Source: VXYL01 sp965199945 (GTDB lineage Bacteria; Pseudomonadota; Gammaproteobacteria; Pseudomonadales; Azotimanducaceae). Taken from it: a stretch of DNA of 64,000 nucleotides. The notes under the pieces were generated by a model, which saw only the letters and a list, made by a program, of their open reading frames with translations, did not search any database and was not told the origin of the DNA. This document shows, piece after piece, positions 52,283 through 62,643 of the stretch (within the stretch, counting starts at the first letter, position 1; every line of letters starts with the position of its first letter). The stretch lies in NCBI GenBank assembly GCA_965199945.1, contig OZ241354.1, forward strand, positions 186,001 through 250,000, given 5' to 3'. Made by a program: the position numbers and the translations under genes.

Positions 52283-53635
52283 TCAATCAGCCGTGCGAGA
52301 GCGATGGGCTTGGGAGATCTGGGGTGCCAGTGTGAAGTGCAGCGCTCGGCCTTGCTTGAGGGTGCGTTCCATCGTCAACAGGCCGAGGTCGGCCAGCTTG
52401 AGCAGGTCGGTTCTGGCGGTTTGGTAGGTGACGTGGTGGGCGCGGCGGTGTTCGTCGATCGTGTAGATTCTGCCGGGCTGCTTGCTTAGGCTGCGAATGG
52501 CGGCCACTTGGCGGTGGTTCAGTCCAACGTCGTGCGCGGCGTGGTGCAGCAGGCGTTCCACGTCGCGGGTTTCCCTTGCCTTGCGGGTCAGATAGCCGTT
52601 CAGCGCGTCGATGGCGCGGCGCAGGACGCGCAGGTGGTAGTCGAGGAAGTACGTCGTGTCGTTGTCGTCGTGTTCGGAGAGCAGATAGGCGCGGACGTAT
52701 TGCGCCGGCGCCTTGCGGATGATGGTGGAAATCGACAGGAACTCGGCCATCGCGTAGCCGGCGCGCGCCATCGCCCAGTAGAAGAGGGCGCGCGCCGCGC
52801 GTCCGTTGCCGTCCACGAAGGGGTGCTCGTAGCCGACCATGAAGTGCAGGAGCGCGGCCTTCACGACCGGATGCAGGAAGCGCGTCTCTTCGGGCGCGTT
52901 GGCGAAGGCGAAGAGTCGGGCGAGGCGTTCCGGCAGCAGCGCGGCGTTCGGCGGCGTGAACACCACCGTGCCATCGCGCTCGTCCACCACGGCCACGTCT
53001 TCGTCCGCGCGCCGCAGCCGGCCGGCGGCGGATTCGTCGTCCAAGGTGCCGGTGGCGACGATGCGGTGCAGCTCCAGCAGGGCGTCCATCGAGAGGGGCG
53101 TGGCCGCCAGCTCGCGCGCGAACTCCATCGCGTAGTGGTTGTTGAGGATCATGCGCTCGCTGCGGTCGCGGGCCGGCCGACCGCTGCGCAGCATGGCCTT
53201 CGCCACCAAGCGGGTGGTGGAAGCGCCTTCGAGCTGGCTCGAGGTGATGGCCTCCTCGTCGAGCGAGCTCTTCAAGTAGAAGTCCCTGGACTGCCGATTC
53301 ACCACGTCTTCCGGCAGCGCCACGCTGCCGCCAAGGGCGCGGTCGACTTCGTGCAGCCGGCGGTGCAGGTGCCCGGCGTCGGTGAAGGCGAACGGCTTGC
53401 CGGCGGCGTCTTCAAGGGGCAATTCGTACCGTGCGGACATCCGCGCCAGCTTCGTGGCCAGCCACCACTGCTCCGGCGTCAAGCCGTCCGGCGGCGTGCG
53501 GTACTTCAGCGTGGCCCAGTGCAAGTATTTGTTTTCCGGTGCGCTTCCGACCGTAGAGGCGAGGCGCACGAGCTGCTGCGGGCTTTGGCTGCGGAGCAGG
53601 TCGGCGAGCGGCGGCGGGGCGTCGGGGATTCTCAT
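52283..53635 (-). CDS. Fic family AMPylase-type protein with inhibitory motif and C-terminal winged helix
   Basis: A 450-residue Fic protein. The Fic active-site loop HPFVDGNGRAAR is at residues 271-282 with the catalytic His271. An N-terminal inhibitory helix motif (S/T)xxxE(G/N) is seen in SSQLEG (residues 132-137), placing it in the class with built-in autoinhibition. The C-terminal 80 residues (NHRQVAAIRSLSKQPGRIYT, then TYQTARTDLLKLADLGLLTM) form a winged helix. Fic proteins transfer AMP or related groups to target proteins; the winged helix suggests DNA binding and self-regulation. Paired repeats lie directly upstream. The metallopeptidase remnant starts 47 bases downstream on the same strand. 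Confidence 0.92.
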   Translation of the reverse strand: MRIPDAPPPLADLLRSQSPQQLVRLASTVGSAPENKYLHWATLKYRTPPDGLTPEQWWLATKLARMSARYELPLEDAAGKPFAFTDAGHLHRRLHEVDRALGGSVALPEDVVNRQSRDFYLKSSLDEEAITSSQLEGASTTRLVAKAMLRSGRPARDRSERMILNNHYAMEFARELAATPLSMDALLELHRIVATGTLDDESAAGRLRRADEDVAVVDERDGTVVFTPPNAALLPERLARLFAFANAPEETRFLHPVVKAALLHFMVGYEHPFVDGNGRAARALFYWAMARAGYAMAEFLSISTIIRKAPAQYVRAYLLSEHDDNDTTYFLDYHLRVLRRAIDALNGYLTRKARETRDVERLLHHAAHDVGLNHRQVAAIRSLSKQPGRIYTIDEHRRAHHVTYQTARTDLLKLADLGLLTMERTLKQGRALHFTLAPQISQAHRSRTAD

Positions 53636-53660
53636 TGCGGCACGGCCACGGTGGACTGGT

Positions 53661-53790
53661 GGTTAGTGTCAATTAACTGATAGTTGGTGTCAAGATTAGT
53701 AGTAAGTGGCTGCGGAACACCAGCGTCGTCCAGTGGGCTGGACTTACTGTCAAATAACCACTAATTAGTGTCAAAATTAGTAGCAACTCA
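53661..53790. promoter_or_regulatory. duplicated operator-like repeats between fic and clpX
   Basis: The 321-base gap between the divergent fic and clpX genes is AT-rich at its fic side and holds an imperfect direct repeat of about 47 bases (53661-53707 and 53742-53788). Each copy contains two TGTCAA cores 21 bases apart: starting near 53667 and 53688, then 53748 and 53769. The best shared string is GTGTCAARATTAGTAGYAA at 53687 and 53768. The first core is about 30 bases from the fic ATG. Two-turn spacing on one face suggests dimer binding. A short hairpin CAGCCC-GGTGC-GGGCTG lies at 53795-53811. The rest of the gap, toward clpX, shows nothing more. Confidence 0.65.
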
Positions 53791-53956
53791 AATCCAGCCC
53801 GGTGCGGGCTGGGCACGGCATGGCCTTCGGCCCTCGTACACATGGCTACGACGCTGCCGCGCCCGCCCTGTCGGCTGCGACGAAGCCCAAGGGTTGCAAA
53901 ACGCTTGCTTTGCCATCATCTTTCGCGCTTGGCGCAGCGAAAACGCAAGAGGTTTC

Positions 53957-55237
<1,281 letters not shown>

Positions 55238-55269
55238 GCTGTCGCTCGCAGCGACGCAGCGGCCCTTCG

Positions 55270-57708
55270 ATGGCCAAGGACGACACGGAGGCGATGCCCA
55301 TGCTGGCCGGTGTGGCCGGTCTGGCCGTTCTGCCGCTGCGCGACATGGTGGTCTTCCCGCGCGGCGTCCACTCGCTGTTCGTCGGCACCGCGCGCTCGAT
55401 TCGCGCATTGAAGGCCGCCACCGCTTCCGATCAGGACGTGCTGCTCGTCGCCAAGCGCGACGGCGAGGTGGCCGATCCGAAGTCCGGCGACCTGTTCACG
55501 GTGGGCTGCGTGGCGTCCGTGCTGCAACTGCTCGCGTTGCCGGACGGCAAGGTGAAGGTGCTCGTCGAAGGCAAGCAGCGCGCCGCCATCGAGCGCATGG
55601 ACGAAAGCGGCGACTATCTTGTAGCGGACGTCGCAGCCAGCGACGAACCGCGGCTGCAAGGCGCCGAGGCCGAAGCCGCCTGCCGCGCCCTGCTCGGCCG
55701 CTTCGAGCGCTACGCGAAGACCGCCAAGCGCGTTGCCGAGGACGTCGCCGCCTCGCTGTCGAGCGTCGAGGATCCGGCGCGGCTGGCCGACACCATCGCC
55801 GCGCAGATGCCCTTCAAGCTCGACGCTAAGCAGCAGGTGCTCGAGGCGTTCGATCTCTCGCAGCGCATCGAGCGCGTGGCGGCGCTGCTCGAAGCGGAAA
55901 TCGACGTCCGGCAGATCGACAAGCGCATTCGCGGGCGCGTCAAGAAGCAGATGGAGAAGAGCCAGCGCGAGTACTACTTGAACGAGCAGATCAAGGCCAT
56001 CAACAAGGAGCTCGGCGATCTCTCGGAAGCGCCGAGCGAGTTCGACGCCATGCAGCAGCGCATCGACGAGGCCGGCCTGCCCAAGGACGCCCGCAAGAAG
56101 GCCAGCGCCGAACTCGCCAAGCTGAAGCTCATGGCGCCGATGGCCGCCGAAGCCACGGTGGTGCGCAGCTACCTGGACTGGATGCTCTCCATCCCGTGGA
56201 AGAAGAAGCGCCGCGTGCGCCGCGACCTGCAAGCCGCCCAGCGCATCCTCGACGAAGACCACTACGGCCTCGCGGACGTCAAGGAGCGCGTGCTCGAGTA
56301 CCTCGCCGTGCAGGGGCGCGTGAGCAAGGCGAAGGGGCCGGTGCTGTGCCTGGTCGGCGCGCCCGGCGTCGGCAAGACCTCGCTCGGCGAATCCATCGCC
56401 CGCGCCACCAACCGCAAGTTCGTGCGCATGGCGCTCGGCGGCGTGCGCGACGAAGCGGAAATCCGCGGCCATCGCCGCACCTACATCGGCTCGATGCCAG
56501 GCAAGGTGCTGCAGAAGATGGCCAAGGCCGGCGTGCGCAATCCGCTGTTCCTGCTCGACGAAGTGGACAAGATGGGCATGGACATGCGCGGCGATCCCGC
56601 GTCGGCGCTGCTCGAGGTGCTCGACCCGGAGCAGAACCACGCCTTCAACGACCACTACATCGAGGTGGACTACGATCTCTCGGACGTGTTCTTCGTCTGC
56701 ACCTCCAACTCGATGAACATCCCGCCGGCGCTGCTCGACCGCATGGAGGTGATCCGTCTCGCCGGCTACACCGAAGACGAGAAGCGCAACATCGCCTCGC
56801 GCTACCTCATTCCCAAGCAGCGCCGCGCCAACGGCCTTGGCGAATCTAGCTTGGACATCGGCGACGACGCGCTGACGCATCTCATCCGCTACTACACCAA
56901 GGAAGCCGGCGTGCGCGGCCTGGAACGCGAAATCGCCAAGCTCTGCCGCAAGGTGGTCACCGAACAGGCGCTGCGGCGCGATTCCTCGAAGGCACCCCGG
57001 GCGATTTCGGCGGACGAAGTGGAAACCTACAACGGCGTGCGCAAGTTCAACTACGGCCGCGCCGAGAAGCGCAACCAGGTCGGCGTGGTGGCCGGTCTCG
57101 CTTGGACGCCCACCGGCGGCGAACTGTTGAACATCGAGGCGCTGGCGGTGCCGGGCAAGGGGCGGCAGATCAAGACCGGCTCCCTCGGCGACGTGATGCA
57201 GGAATCCATCCAAGCGGCGCTGACCTTCGTGCGCAGCCGCGCCGCGGCCTTCGGCATCGCCGAAGACTTCCACGAGCACCGCGACATCCACATCCACGTG
57301 CCGGAGGGCGCAACGCCGAAGGACGGCCCAAGCGCCGGCGTCGGCATGTGTACCGCGCTGGTCAGCGTGCTGACGGGCATTCCCGTGGCGTCGGACGTGG
57401 CCATGACCGGCGAGATCACCCTGCGCGGGCAAGTGCTGCCCATCGGCGGCCTGAAGGAGAAGCTGCTCGCCGCCCACCGCGCCGGCATCAAGCGCGTCGT
57501 GATCCCGAAGGAGAGCGAGCGCGACTTGAAGGAAGTGCCGGACAACGTGAAGACGGACCTCGACATCCTGGCCTTGGCCTGGATGGACGACGTGATCGAG
57601 GCCGCGCTGGAGCGCGTGCCGGCGCCGTCGGAATCAGCGACGCCGAACGTTCCAGCCGCCGAGCGCGACGCCGACGAACTGGCGCAAGTGCCGCTCAGCG
57701 CTCACTGA
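55270..57708 (+). CDS. lon: ATP-dependent protease La (Lon)
   Basis: A full-length Lon of 812 residues. The N-terminal substrate domain starts VLPLRDMVVFPRGVHSLFVG; the central coiled coil has REYYLNEQIKAINKELGD. Walker A GAPGVGKTS is near residue 363. The proteolytic dyad is Ser688 in PKDGPSAGVGM and Lys731 in GGLKEKLLAAHR, at the same spacing of 43 as in E. coli. It degrades misfolded and regulatory proteins in the cytoplasm. The clpX-lon order is conserved in proteobacteria; the usual hup gene does not follow. Confidence 0.97.
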   Translation: MAKDDTEAMPMLAGVAGLAVLPLRDMVVFPRGVHSLFVGTARSIRALKAATASDQDVLLVAKRDGEVADPKSGDLFTVGCVASVLQLLALPDGKVKVLVEGKQRAAIERMDESGDYLVADVAASDEPRLQGAEAEAACRALLGRFERYAKTAKRVAEDVAASLSSVEDPARLADTIAAQMPFKLDAKQQVLEAFDLSQRIERVAALLEAEIDVRQIDKRIRGRVKKQMEKSQREYYLNEQIKAINKELGDLSEAPSEFDAMQQRIDEAGLPKDARKKASAELAKLKLMAPMAAEATVVRSYLDWMLSIPWKKKRRVRRDLQAAQRILDEDHYGLADVKERVLEYLAVQGRVSKAKGPVLCLVGAPGVGKTSLGESIARATNRKFVRMALGGVRDEAEIRGHRRTYIGSMPGKVLQKMAKAGVRNPLFLLDEVDKMGMDMRGDPASALLEVLDPEQNHAFNDHYIEVDYDLSDVFFVCTSNSMNIPPALLDRMEVIRLAGYTEDEKRNIASRYLIPKQRRANGLGESSLDIGDDALTHLIRYYTKEAGVRGLEREIAKLCRKVVTEQALRRDSSKAPRAISADEVETYNGVRKFNYGRAEKRNQVGVVAGLAWTPTGGELLNIEALAVPGKGRQIKTGSLGDVMQESIQAALTFVRSRAAAFGIAEDFHEHRDIHIHVPEGATPKDGPSAGVGMCTALVSVLTGIPVASDVAMTGEITLRGQVLPIGGLKEKLLAAHRAGIKRVVIPKESERDLKEVPDNVKTDLDILALAWMDDVIEAALERVPAPSESATPNVPAAERDADELAQVPLSAH

Positions 57709-57758
57709 CCCGCCTTTTGCGGCGGCGCGCGTCTCGACATGAACCGCCCCGCAGCCCA

Positions 57759-59279
57759 ATGAATCAGGACGCGCCGAGAGACGCCGTCGGGCCGCTCTCG
57801 CTACGTTGGCTGCTGTGGCACGGCGCCGGGCAGGCCGGCCACTCGGTGCAGGGCTTCCTGCTCGGCTTCCTCTTCATCTACTACAACCAGGTGCTGGGGC
57901 TCTCCGGCACGCTCACCGGCCTCGGCGTGGCCATTGCGACGATTGCCGACGGCGCATCCGATCCCGTGGCCGGCTCCTGGTCGGACGGCTATCGGTCGCG
58001 CTGGGGCCGGCGCCATCCCTTCATGTTCTGGGCCGTCGTGCCGGTGGCCGTGCTCACGGTGGCGCTGTTCGCGCCGCCGGCCGGCTTGTCCGACGTCGGC
58101 TTGTGCGTTTGGTTCACCGTCTGCTACGCGCTCATGCGCACCGCCCTCACCTTCTACAACGTGCCCTATCTGGGGCTTGGGGCGGAAGTCACCCAGGACT
58201 ACGCGGAACGCACGCGCATTCCCGTCTACCGCGCCATGATCGGCGCCGGCAGCGCGTTTCTGGTGGCCGCCATCGGCTGGAATCTCGTCTTCAAGAGCAC
58301 CGAGGCCGACCCGAATCCGCAGCTCAACGGCGAACACTATCTGCCCTTCGCGCTGGTGTCGGCGCTGGTCATGGCGGTGCTGATGGCGCTCTCGGCCTGG
58401 AAGACGCGGGACGTGATTGCCCGGCTGCCGAGCGTCGGCAGCGCCGGACGACGTTTCGGCGTGCGCAACATGCTGCGCGATCTCTTCGACGCCTTGCAGA
58501 GCGTGCCCTTCCGGGCGCTGTTCCTGGGCCACCTGGTCTGCACCATCTACTGGGGCACATCGGGAACGCTGGCGCTGCACTTGAAGACCTTCTTCTGGGA
58601 GTTGGACAGCTTCGGCATCCAGTGGTGGCTCTACGCCGGCATCGCCGGCGGCATCGTCGGCACCCCGCTCACGCTGTATCTGAACCGCTTGCTGGACAAG
58701 AAATGGACCGTGATTCTCGGCGTCCTCGGCTGCGTCTTCGCCGTCACCGGGCCGGTGATGCTGGAGCTCGGCGGGCTGATGCTCGACAAGGGCGTCGTGC
58801 TGCTCTGGCTGCTCGTCTTCATGGCCTTCCTGAGCGCCTTCGCCATTGCGCCCGTGTCCGTCACCGTCGCGTCGATGATGGGCGACATGGCGGACGAGCA
58901 TGAACTCCGCAAAGGCACGCGGCAGGAGGGCGTGTACTTCGCGGCCTTCAACTTCGCCGAGAAAGGCACCGGCGCGCTGCCGCCGCTGATCGCCGGCACG
59001 GCATTGGACTTCGTAGGCTTGACGCCGGGCTCGACACCCGGCGAAGTGCCGGCACAAGTGCTGTTCGACTTCGGCCTGATCTACGCCGGCATGGCGGCCT
59101 TCGTGCTGCTGGCGGTGTGGGTATTCTGGCCCTACAACCTGAACCGCAAGCGCCACGCCGCGATCGTCGCCGCGCTGATGCGCAAGCGGGAAGGCGCGGA
59201 CGCTGGCGAACGGCAAACAGCGGAGGCAGGCCAGCAACCAAGCCCGCACATGGACGAGCGCCCCGGCGCGGCCCGCTAA
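57759..59279 (+). CDS. MFS/GPH-type sugar:cation symporter
   Basis: A 506-residue membrane protein with 12 helices related to MelB-type glycoside-pentoside-hexuronide symporters. The family opening LLWHGAGQAGHSVQGFLLGF is followed by ADGASDPVAGSWSDGYRSRW with GRRHPFMFW, containing the Asp pair and the loop that define GPH members. The central FYNVPYLGLGAEVTQDYAER is also diagnostic. In the second half MMGDMADEHELRKGTRQEGV matches the family's second signature. The solute could be a sugar or a sulfonate/sterol-like compound. The C-terminal tail is hydrophilic. Confidence 0.87.
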   Translation: MNQDAPRDAVGPLSLRWLLWHGAGQAGHSVQGFLLGFLFIYYNQVLGLSGTLTGLGVAIATIADGASDPVAGSWSDGYRSRWGRRHPFMFWAVVPVAVLTVALFAPPAGLSDVGLCVWFTVCYALMRTALTFYNVPYLGLGAEVTQDYAERTRIPVYRAMIGAGSAFLVAAIGWNLVFKSTEADPNPQLNGEHYLPFALVSALVMAVLMALSAWKTRDVIARLPSVGSAGRRFGVRNMLRDLFDALQSVPFRALFLGHLVCTIYWGTSGTLALHLKTFFWELDSFGIQWWLYAGIAGGIVGTPLTLYLNRLLDKKWTVILGVLGCVFAVTGPVMLELGGLMLDKGVVLLWLLVFMAFLSAFAIAPVSVTVASMMGDMADEHELRKGTRQEGVYFAAFNFAEKGTGALPPLIAGTALDFVGLTPGSTPGEVPAQVLFDFGLIYAGMAAFVLLAVWVFWPYNLNRKRHAAIVAALMRKREGADAGERQTAEAGQQPSPHMDERPGAAR

Positions 59280-59285
59280 GCAGGA

Positions 59286-61151
59286 TCAGCCGCCGAGCTC
59301 GGCCAGTCCCTCTTCCACCCGCTGCGCCTTGGCTTCGTCCCACCACCAGGCGTCCACGAAGGGCACGCGGTTGAGCTGGTCGTTGCGCACTTCGCCGAAC
59401 TTGTCCCAATGCACCAGGCGAAAGCCCGGCTGCGAGCCGAGCGGAATGAAGTAGAAGCTCCACAGCAGCACGCGGTCGAGGGCGCGGGTGGCCGCGTAGA
59501 GCTCGTCGGCGGATTTGGCGCCGATGACCGAGTCGATGAGGCTGTCCACCACCGGGCTGCGAATCCGCGCCCAGTTCTGGCCGTAGTCGTGGGAAGCCGC
59601 GGCGCTGCCGAACCAGTTGCGAAGCTGCAGGCCGGGCGTGTGGCCAGGCCCGAGGCGCACGGAGTTGCCGTCGAACTTGCCGGTGCGGCTGCGGTAGAGC
59701 CACTGCGACACTTCCGGCGCCCGGCCGGTCGTCTCGATGCCGACGCGTTCGAGGTTGCCCACCAGCGACAGGTTCTGGCGGATGGAGTAGTAGGAGACGC
59801 CGATGAAGTTCAACGTGAAGGGCTCGCCGGTCTCCACGTCGCGCATCCGGCCGTCGAAGAACTCCAGGCCGGCTTCCTTGAGCAGCGCGACGGCGCGTTC
59901 CACGTTGTCGCGCTGTGCGCCGAAGCCGGTGCTGTCGGGATGCCCGAAGGGCTGCGTGAAGACCCGCGGCGGCACTTGATCCCGCCACGGCGCCAGCAGT
60001 TCGAGCTCCGCGTCGTTCGGCAGCCCATCGTGCGCCATCGGCGAGTTCTGGAAGAAGCTCAGCCCCTTCAGGTAGAAGTCGTAGAACAACACGCGGTTGG
60101 TCCAGTCGAAGTCGTAGAGCAGCCACAGCGCTTCGCGCACGCGGATGTCGTTCAGAAACGGGCGGTCGGTGTTCCAGAAGATCGGCCACCACAGCCCTTC
60201 CACCCGCGCCAAGGGGCGCAGGTCGCGCTTGAACAGGCCGGCGCGCACCGCCGGAAAGTCGTACTGGGTGGCCCAGTTCTTGGAAACGCCCTCTTCGCGC
60301 ACGTCGAAAACGTGGCCTTTGTGCGCTTCCAGCATCACGCCTTCGTCCGCGAAGTAGTCGAACTTCACCTGGTCGAAGTTGTAGCGCCCTTTGTTCACCG
60401 GGATGTCGCGTCCCCAGTAGTCGTCGCGCCGCGCGTATTCCAGGACGCGGCCGGTCTCTTCGTACACCAGCTCGTAGGGGCCGCTCGCAAGGGGCGGCTC
60501 GATGGTCGTCTTGGAGATGTCCCGCGCCTCCCAATAGTGCTTCGGCATGATGCTGTAGCCGGCGATGGCGAAGGGCAGCACGGGGTTGCGTTCGACGTCG
60601 GCCTTGCGCACGAAGCACACCTCGCGCTCGCCGAAGGCGAACACCTCCTCCACCTCGGCGAGCACCGTGCGCAGCGCCACCGAACCGTGTTCCTTGAACA
60701 TGGCGAAGGAGAACAGCACGTCGTCAACTGTGATCGGCTGTCCGTCGTGCCACGTGGCGTTGTCGCGGAGCTTGAAGGCGATCCACGCGAGGTCCGGCCC
60801 CCGCGCGACGCCCTCCGCCAAGCGCCCGTAGTAGCTCACCGGCTCGTCGATGGCGGGTTCGAGCAGACGGTCGTAGACGAGGCCACCGCCCATGTCGTAG
60901 CCGGCGGCGTTGCGCCCCTTCTCCAGGATCACGTTGAAGTTGTCGAAGGTGCCCATCTGCGGCAAGCGCATCGTGCCTCCCTTGGGCGCGTCCGGGGCCG
61001 CCCACTCGAAGTGCGTGAAATCCGCCTCGTACTTGAGCGGCAGCAAGTAGGAAATGCCGTGGCTGTATTCGACATCCGTGCAGGGCGCGCTCGCGCCGAA
61101 CGCCGGCGCGGCCCAGGCCGCACACAGCAGGAAGTGGCGCGAGATATTCAC
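59286..61151 (-). CDS. ABC transporter substrate-binding protein, family 5 (YejA-like)
   Basis: A periplasmic solute-binding protein of 621 residues of the SBP family 5, closest by pattern to YejA. The signal peptide is LLCAAWAAPAFGASA. Matching stretches are YLLPLKYEADFTHFEWAAPD, PKGGTMRLPQMGTFDNFN and LSFFQNSPMAHDGLPNDAEL, the last following NRVLFYDFYLKG. YejA proteins bind peptides or microcin C-like compounds and deliver them to YejBEF; the permease genes are not in the window. The start is a GTG. It converges with the symporter gene, seven bases apart. Confidence 0.9.
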   Translation of the reverse strand: MNISRHFLLCAAWAAPAFGASAPCTDVEYSHGISYLLPLKYEADFTHFEWAAPDAPKGGTMRLPQMGTFDNFNVILEKGRNAAGYDMGGGLVYDRLLEPAIDEPVSYYGRLAEGVARGPDLAWIAFKLRDNATWHDGQPITVDDVLFSFAMFKEHGSVALRTVLAEVEEVFAFGEREVCFVRKADVERNPVLPFAIAGYSIMPKHYWEARDISKTTIEPPLASGPYELVYEETGRVLEYARRDDYWGRDIPVNKGRYNFDQVKFDYFADEGVMLEAHKGHVFDVREEGVSKNWATQYDFPAVRAGLFKRDLRPLARVEGLWWPIFWNTDRPFLNDIRVREALWLLYDFDWTNRVLFYDFYLKGLSFFQNSPMAHDGLPNDAELELLAPWRDQVPPRVFTQPFGHPDSTGFGAQRDNVERAVALLKEAGLEFFDGRMRDVETGEPFTLNFIGVSYYSIRQNLSLVGNLERVGIETTGRAPEVSQWLYRSRTGKFDGNSVRLGPGHTPGLQLRNWFGSAAASHDYGQNWARIRSPVVDSLIDSVIGAKSADELYAATRALDRVLLWSFYFIPLGSQPGFRLVHWDKFGEVRNDQLNRVPFVDAWWWDEAKAQRVEEGLAELGG

Positions 61152-61271
61152 AGTGCGTTCGAGCGTAGCAGAAACGCCTCACGCCGCAGTGCGATTCGCG
61201 CCTTCGGCCGCGTCCAGGCCACAGCCGTTCGCACTGCCGCACACGGCACCGCGCGGCATGGCGTGAACTGG

Positions 61272-61876
61272 GCCACCCTCGAACGCTGGCGCGAGCAGGC
61301 GGAGGCCGCCAACGCCCGCACGCCGTGGGCCGAGCTCCGCGCCTTGGCGCCGGAGCACCTACGCTTTCGGCGGGACTTCGAGCGGGAGCGGCGTTGGGCA
61401 GCGCATCCTGCGGCAGCGCGAGTGGTTCCGACTGCTGCTCGTGGCGTTGGGCTGCCCCTGCAAGCCCGCCAACCTTGCGCTGGAGGATGGTGCCGAAATG
61501 CCGATCCTCTGCGCCGATGGCGGGGTTCCACGGCGCCCCGCGCCTGCTCGCCCTCGGGGCCTTTGACGCCACCGGCGAAGGCGAAGATCCGCTGTCGCTC
61601 AAGCCGTGCGCCTTGCAGTTCCACGGCGAAGCGCCGCCGCCGGAGGCCGAGCTGAACGAGACGTGGGAAACCATCGTCACCCGGCGGCTGTTTGCGCAAA
61701 ACCCATCCCCCGCGCTGGATTCTCATCCTGCAACAGCGTGCTGCTGCTCGAACGCGGCAAGTGGACGCACAGCCGCCTGCTGCGCTTCGACTTCGACGAC
61801 ATCCTCTCCCTTCGGGAAGACGCCACGCTGAAGGCCACCGCCGTCCTGCATCAACCGCCGCTATCGTTCGCCTGAT
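61272..61876 (+). pseudogene. decayed 5' fragment of an Eco57I-like DNA methylase gene
   Basis: A coding remnant readable only by changing frame at least three times. It begins ATLERWREQAEAANARTPWA and continues LRALAPEHLRFRRDFERER; a shifted frame gives LRQREWFRLLLVALGC; then LLALGAFDATGEGEDPLSLK; then PPRWILIL; and finally LLLERGKWTHSRLLRFDFDD ending at a stop near 61876. The order matches the N-terminal region of Eco57I/PglX-like methylases (COG1002). It also matches the intact gene that starts at 63890: 25 of 27 bases at 61272-61298 equal 63974-64000. The first 28 codons and everything after about residue 250 are missing. Confidence 0.7.
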
Positions 61877-62031
61877 CCGATCCGGCCGGCTCCCTCCCCA
61901 GCGCCACGCCGAGTCCACTGCCGCGGTTCCGCCCTAGGCATGCCACCTGCTAGCCACCGCGGGTACCAGCCACCGTACCTTCAAGCCGAACCGTGACATG
62001 AGGTCCCGGATCGCCTCGGCTTCATGGAGAC

Positions 62032-62643
62032 TCACCCGATGGCAGCGCGTCCACCCAACCCCTCCAATACACGCTGACCGGAAAACTCTGCATCCCGTGC
62101 GATGCGCTGCAGCGAGCGCAGATCCACAACCGCGCCAAACGCCTTGAACACCCTCTCGAAAGCGGCCGGCTTCGTGCTCCAGAAAATCATGGCGCAGGAC
62201 ATCGGTGCACCTTTGGCGCTGGGCCTGCCTTCGACTAGAAAACGAAGTCGGGTGTCGTAGAGGAAACACGCCATCGCCGCTTTGCCCCAAACGAAATCTT
62301 TCCAGTGCCGCGTATTGGTCGCGACCGGCACGAGTGCCAAAACCTCCGATCCATGATCCTCATGGGCCTGTGCGCATCTGTACAGCCAGTTCCGAATCGT
62401 AGTCCGCCTCTGTTTGTCTGCGCCGTAGGGCGGATTGACGTAAATCGTCGGATAATCCCAAGATTTGACGAGGCCGTCCTCCTCGGGTAGCTGATAGCAC
62501 TTCACCGCGTCGACGATCGACCAGCGATTGGAGCAAGGATCGAGAGCGACTTTGCCCCCGAAGACCGCACTCACCGCATCAACGTATTTTCTTGGCGTAC
62601 ACCAATGAACACTCTGGGAGTTGACACTCCTGCCGGCAGTCAT
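62032..62643 (-). CDS. phage-type DNA N6-adenine methyltransferase
   Basis: A 203-residue DNA adenine methyltransferase of the phage Dam-like family. The SAM-binding area has ALDPCS (residues 34-38) and the catalytic motif IV is YVNPPYG (Asn70, Pro71, Pro72, Tyr73). The early HWCTPRKYVDAV is the family's signature start. GGGAGAAG lies just before ATG 62643; the TTG at 62658 is less likely. It overlaps the upstream endonuclease-like gene by four bases (ATGA). GC content is lower than the window average, consistent with transfer. It should protect the site cut by its partner. Confidence 0.88.
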   Translation of the reverse strand: MTAGRSVNSQSVHWCTPRKYVDAVSAVFGGKVALDPCSNRWSIVDAVKCYQLPEEDGLVKSWDYPTIYVNPPYGADKQRRTTIRNWLYRCAQAHEDHGSEVLALVPVATNTRHWKDFVWGKAAMACFLYDTRLRFLVEGRPSAKGAPMSCAMIFWSTKPAAFERVFKAFGAVVDLRSLQRIARDAEFSGQRVLEGLGGRAAIG

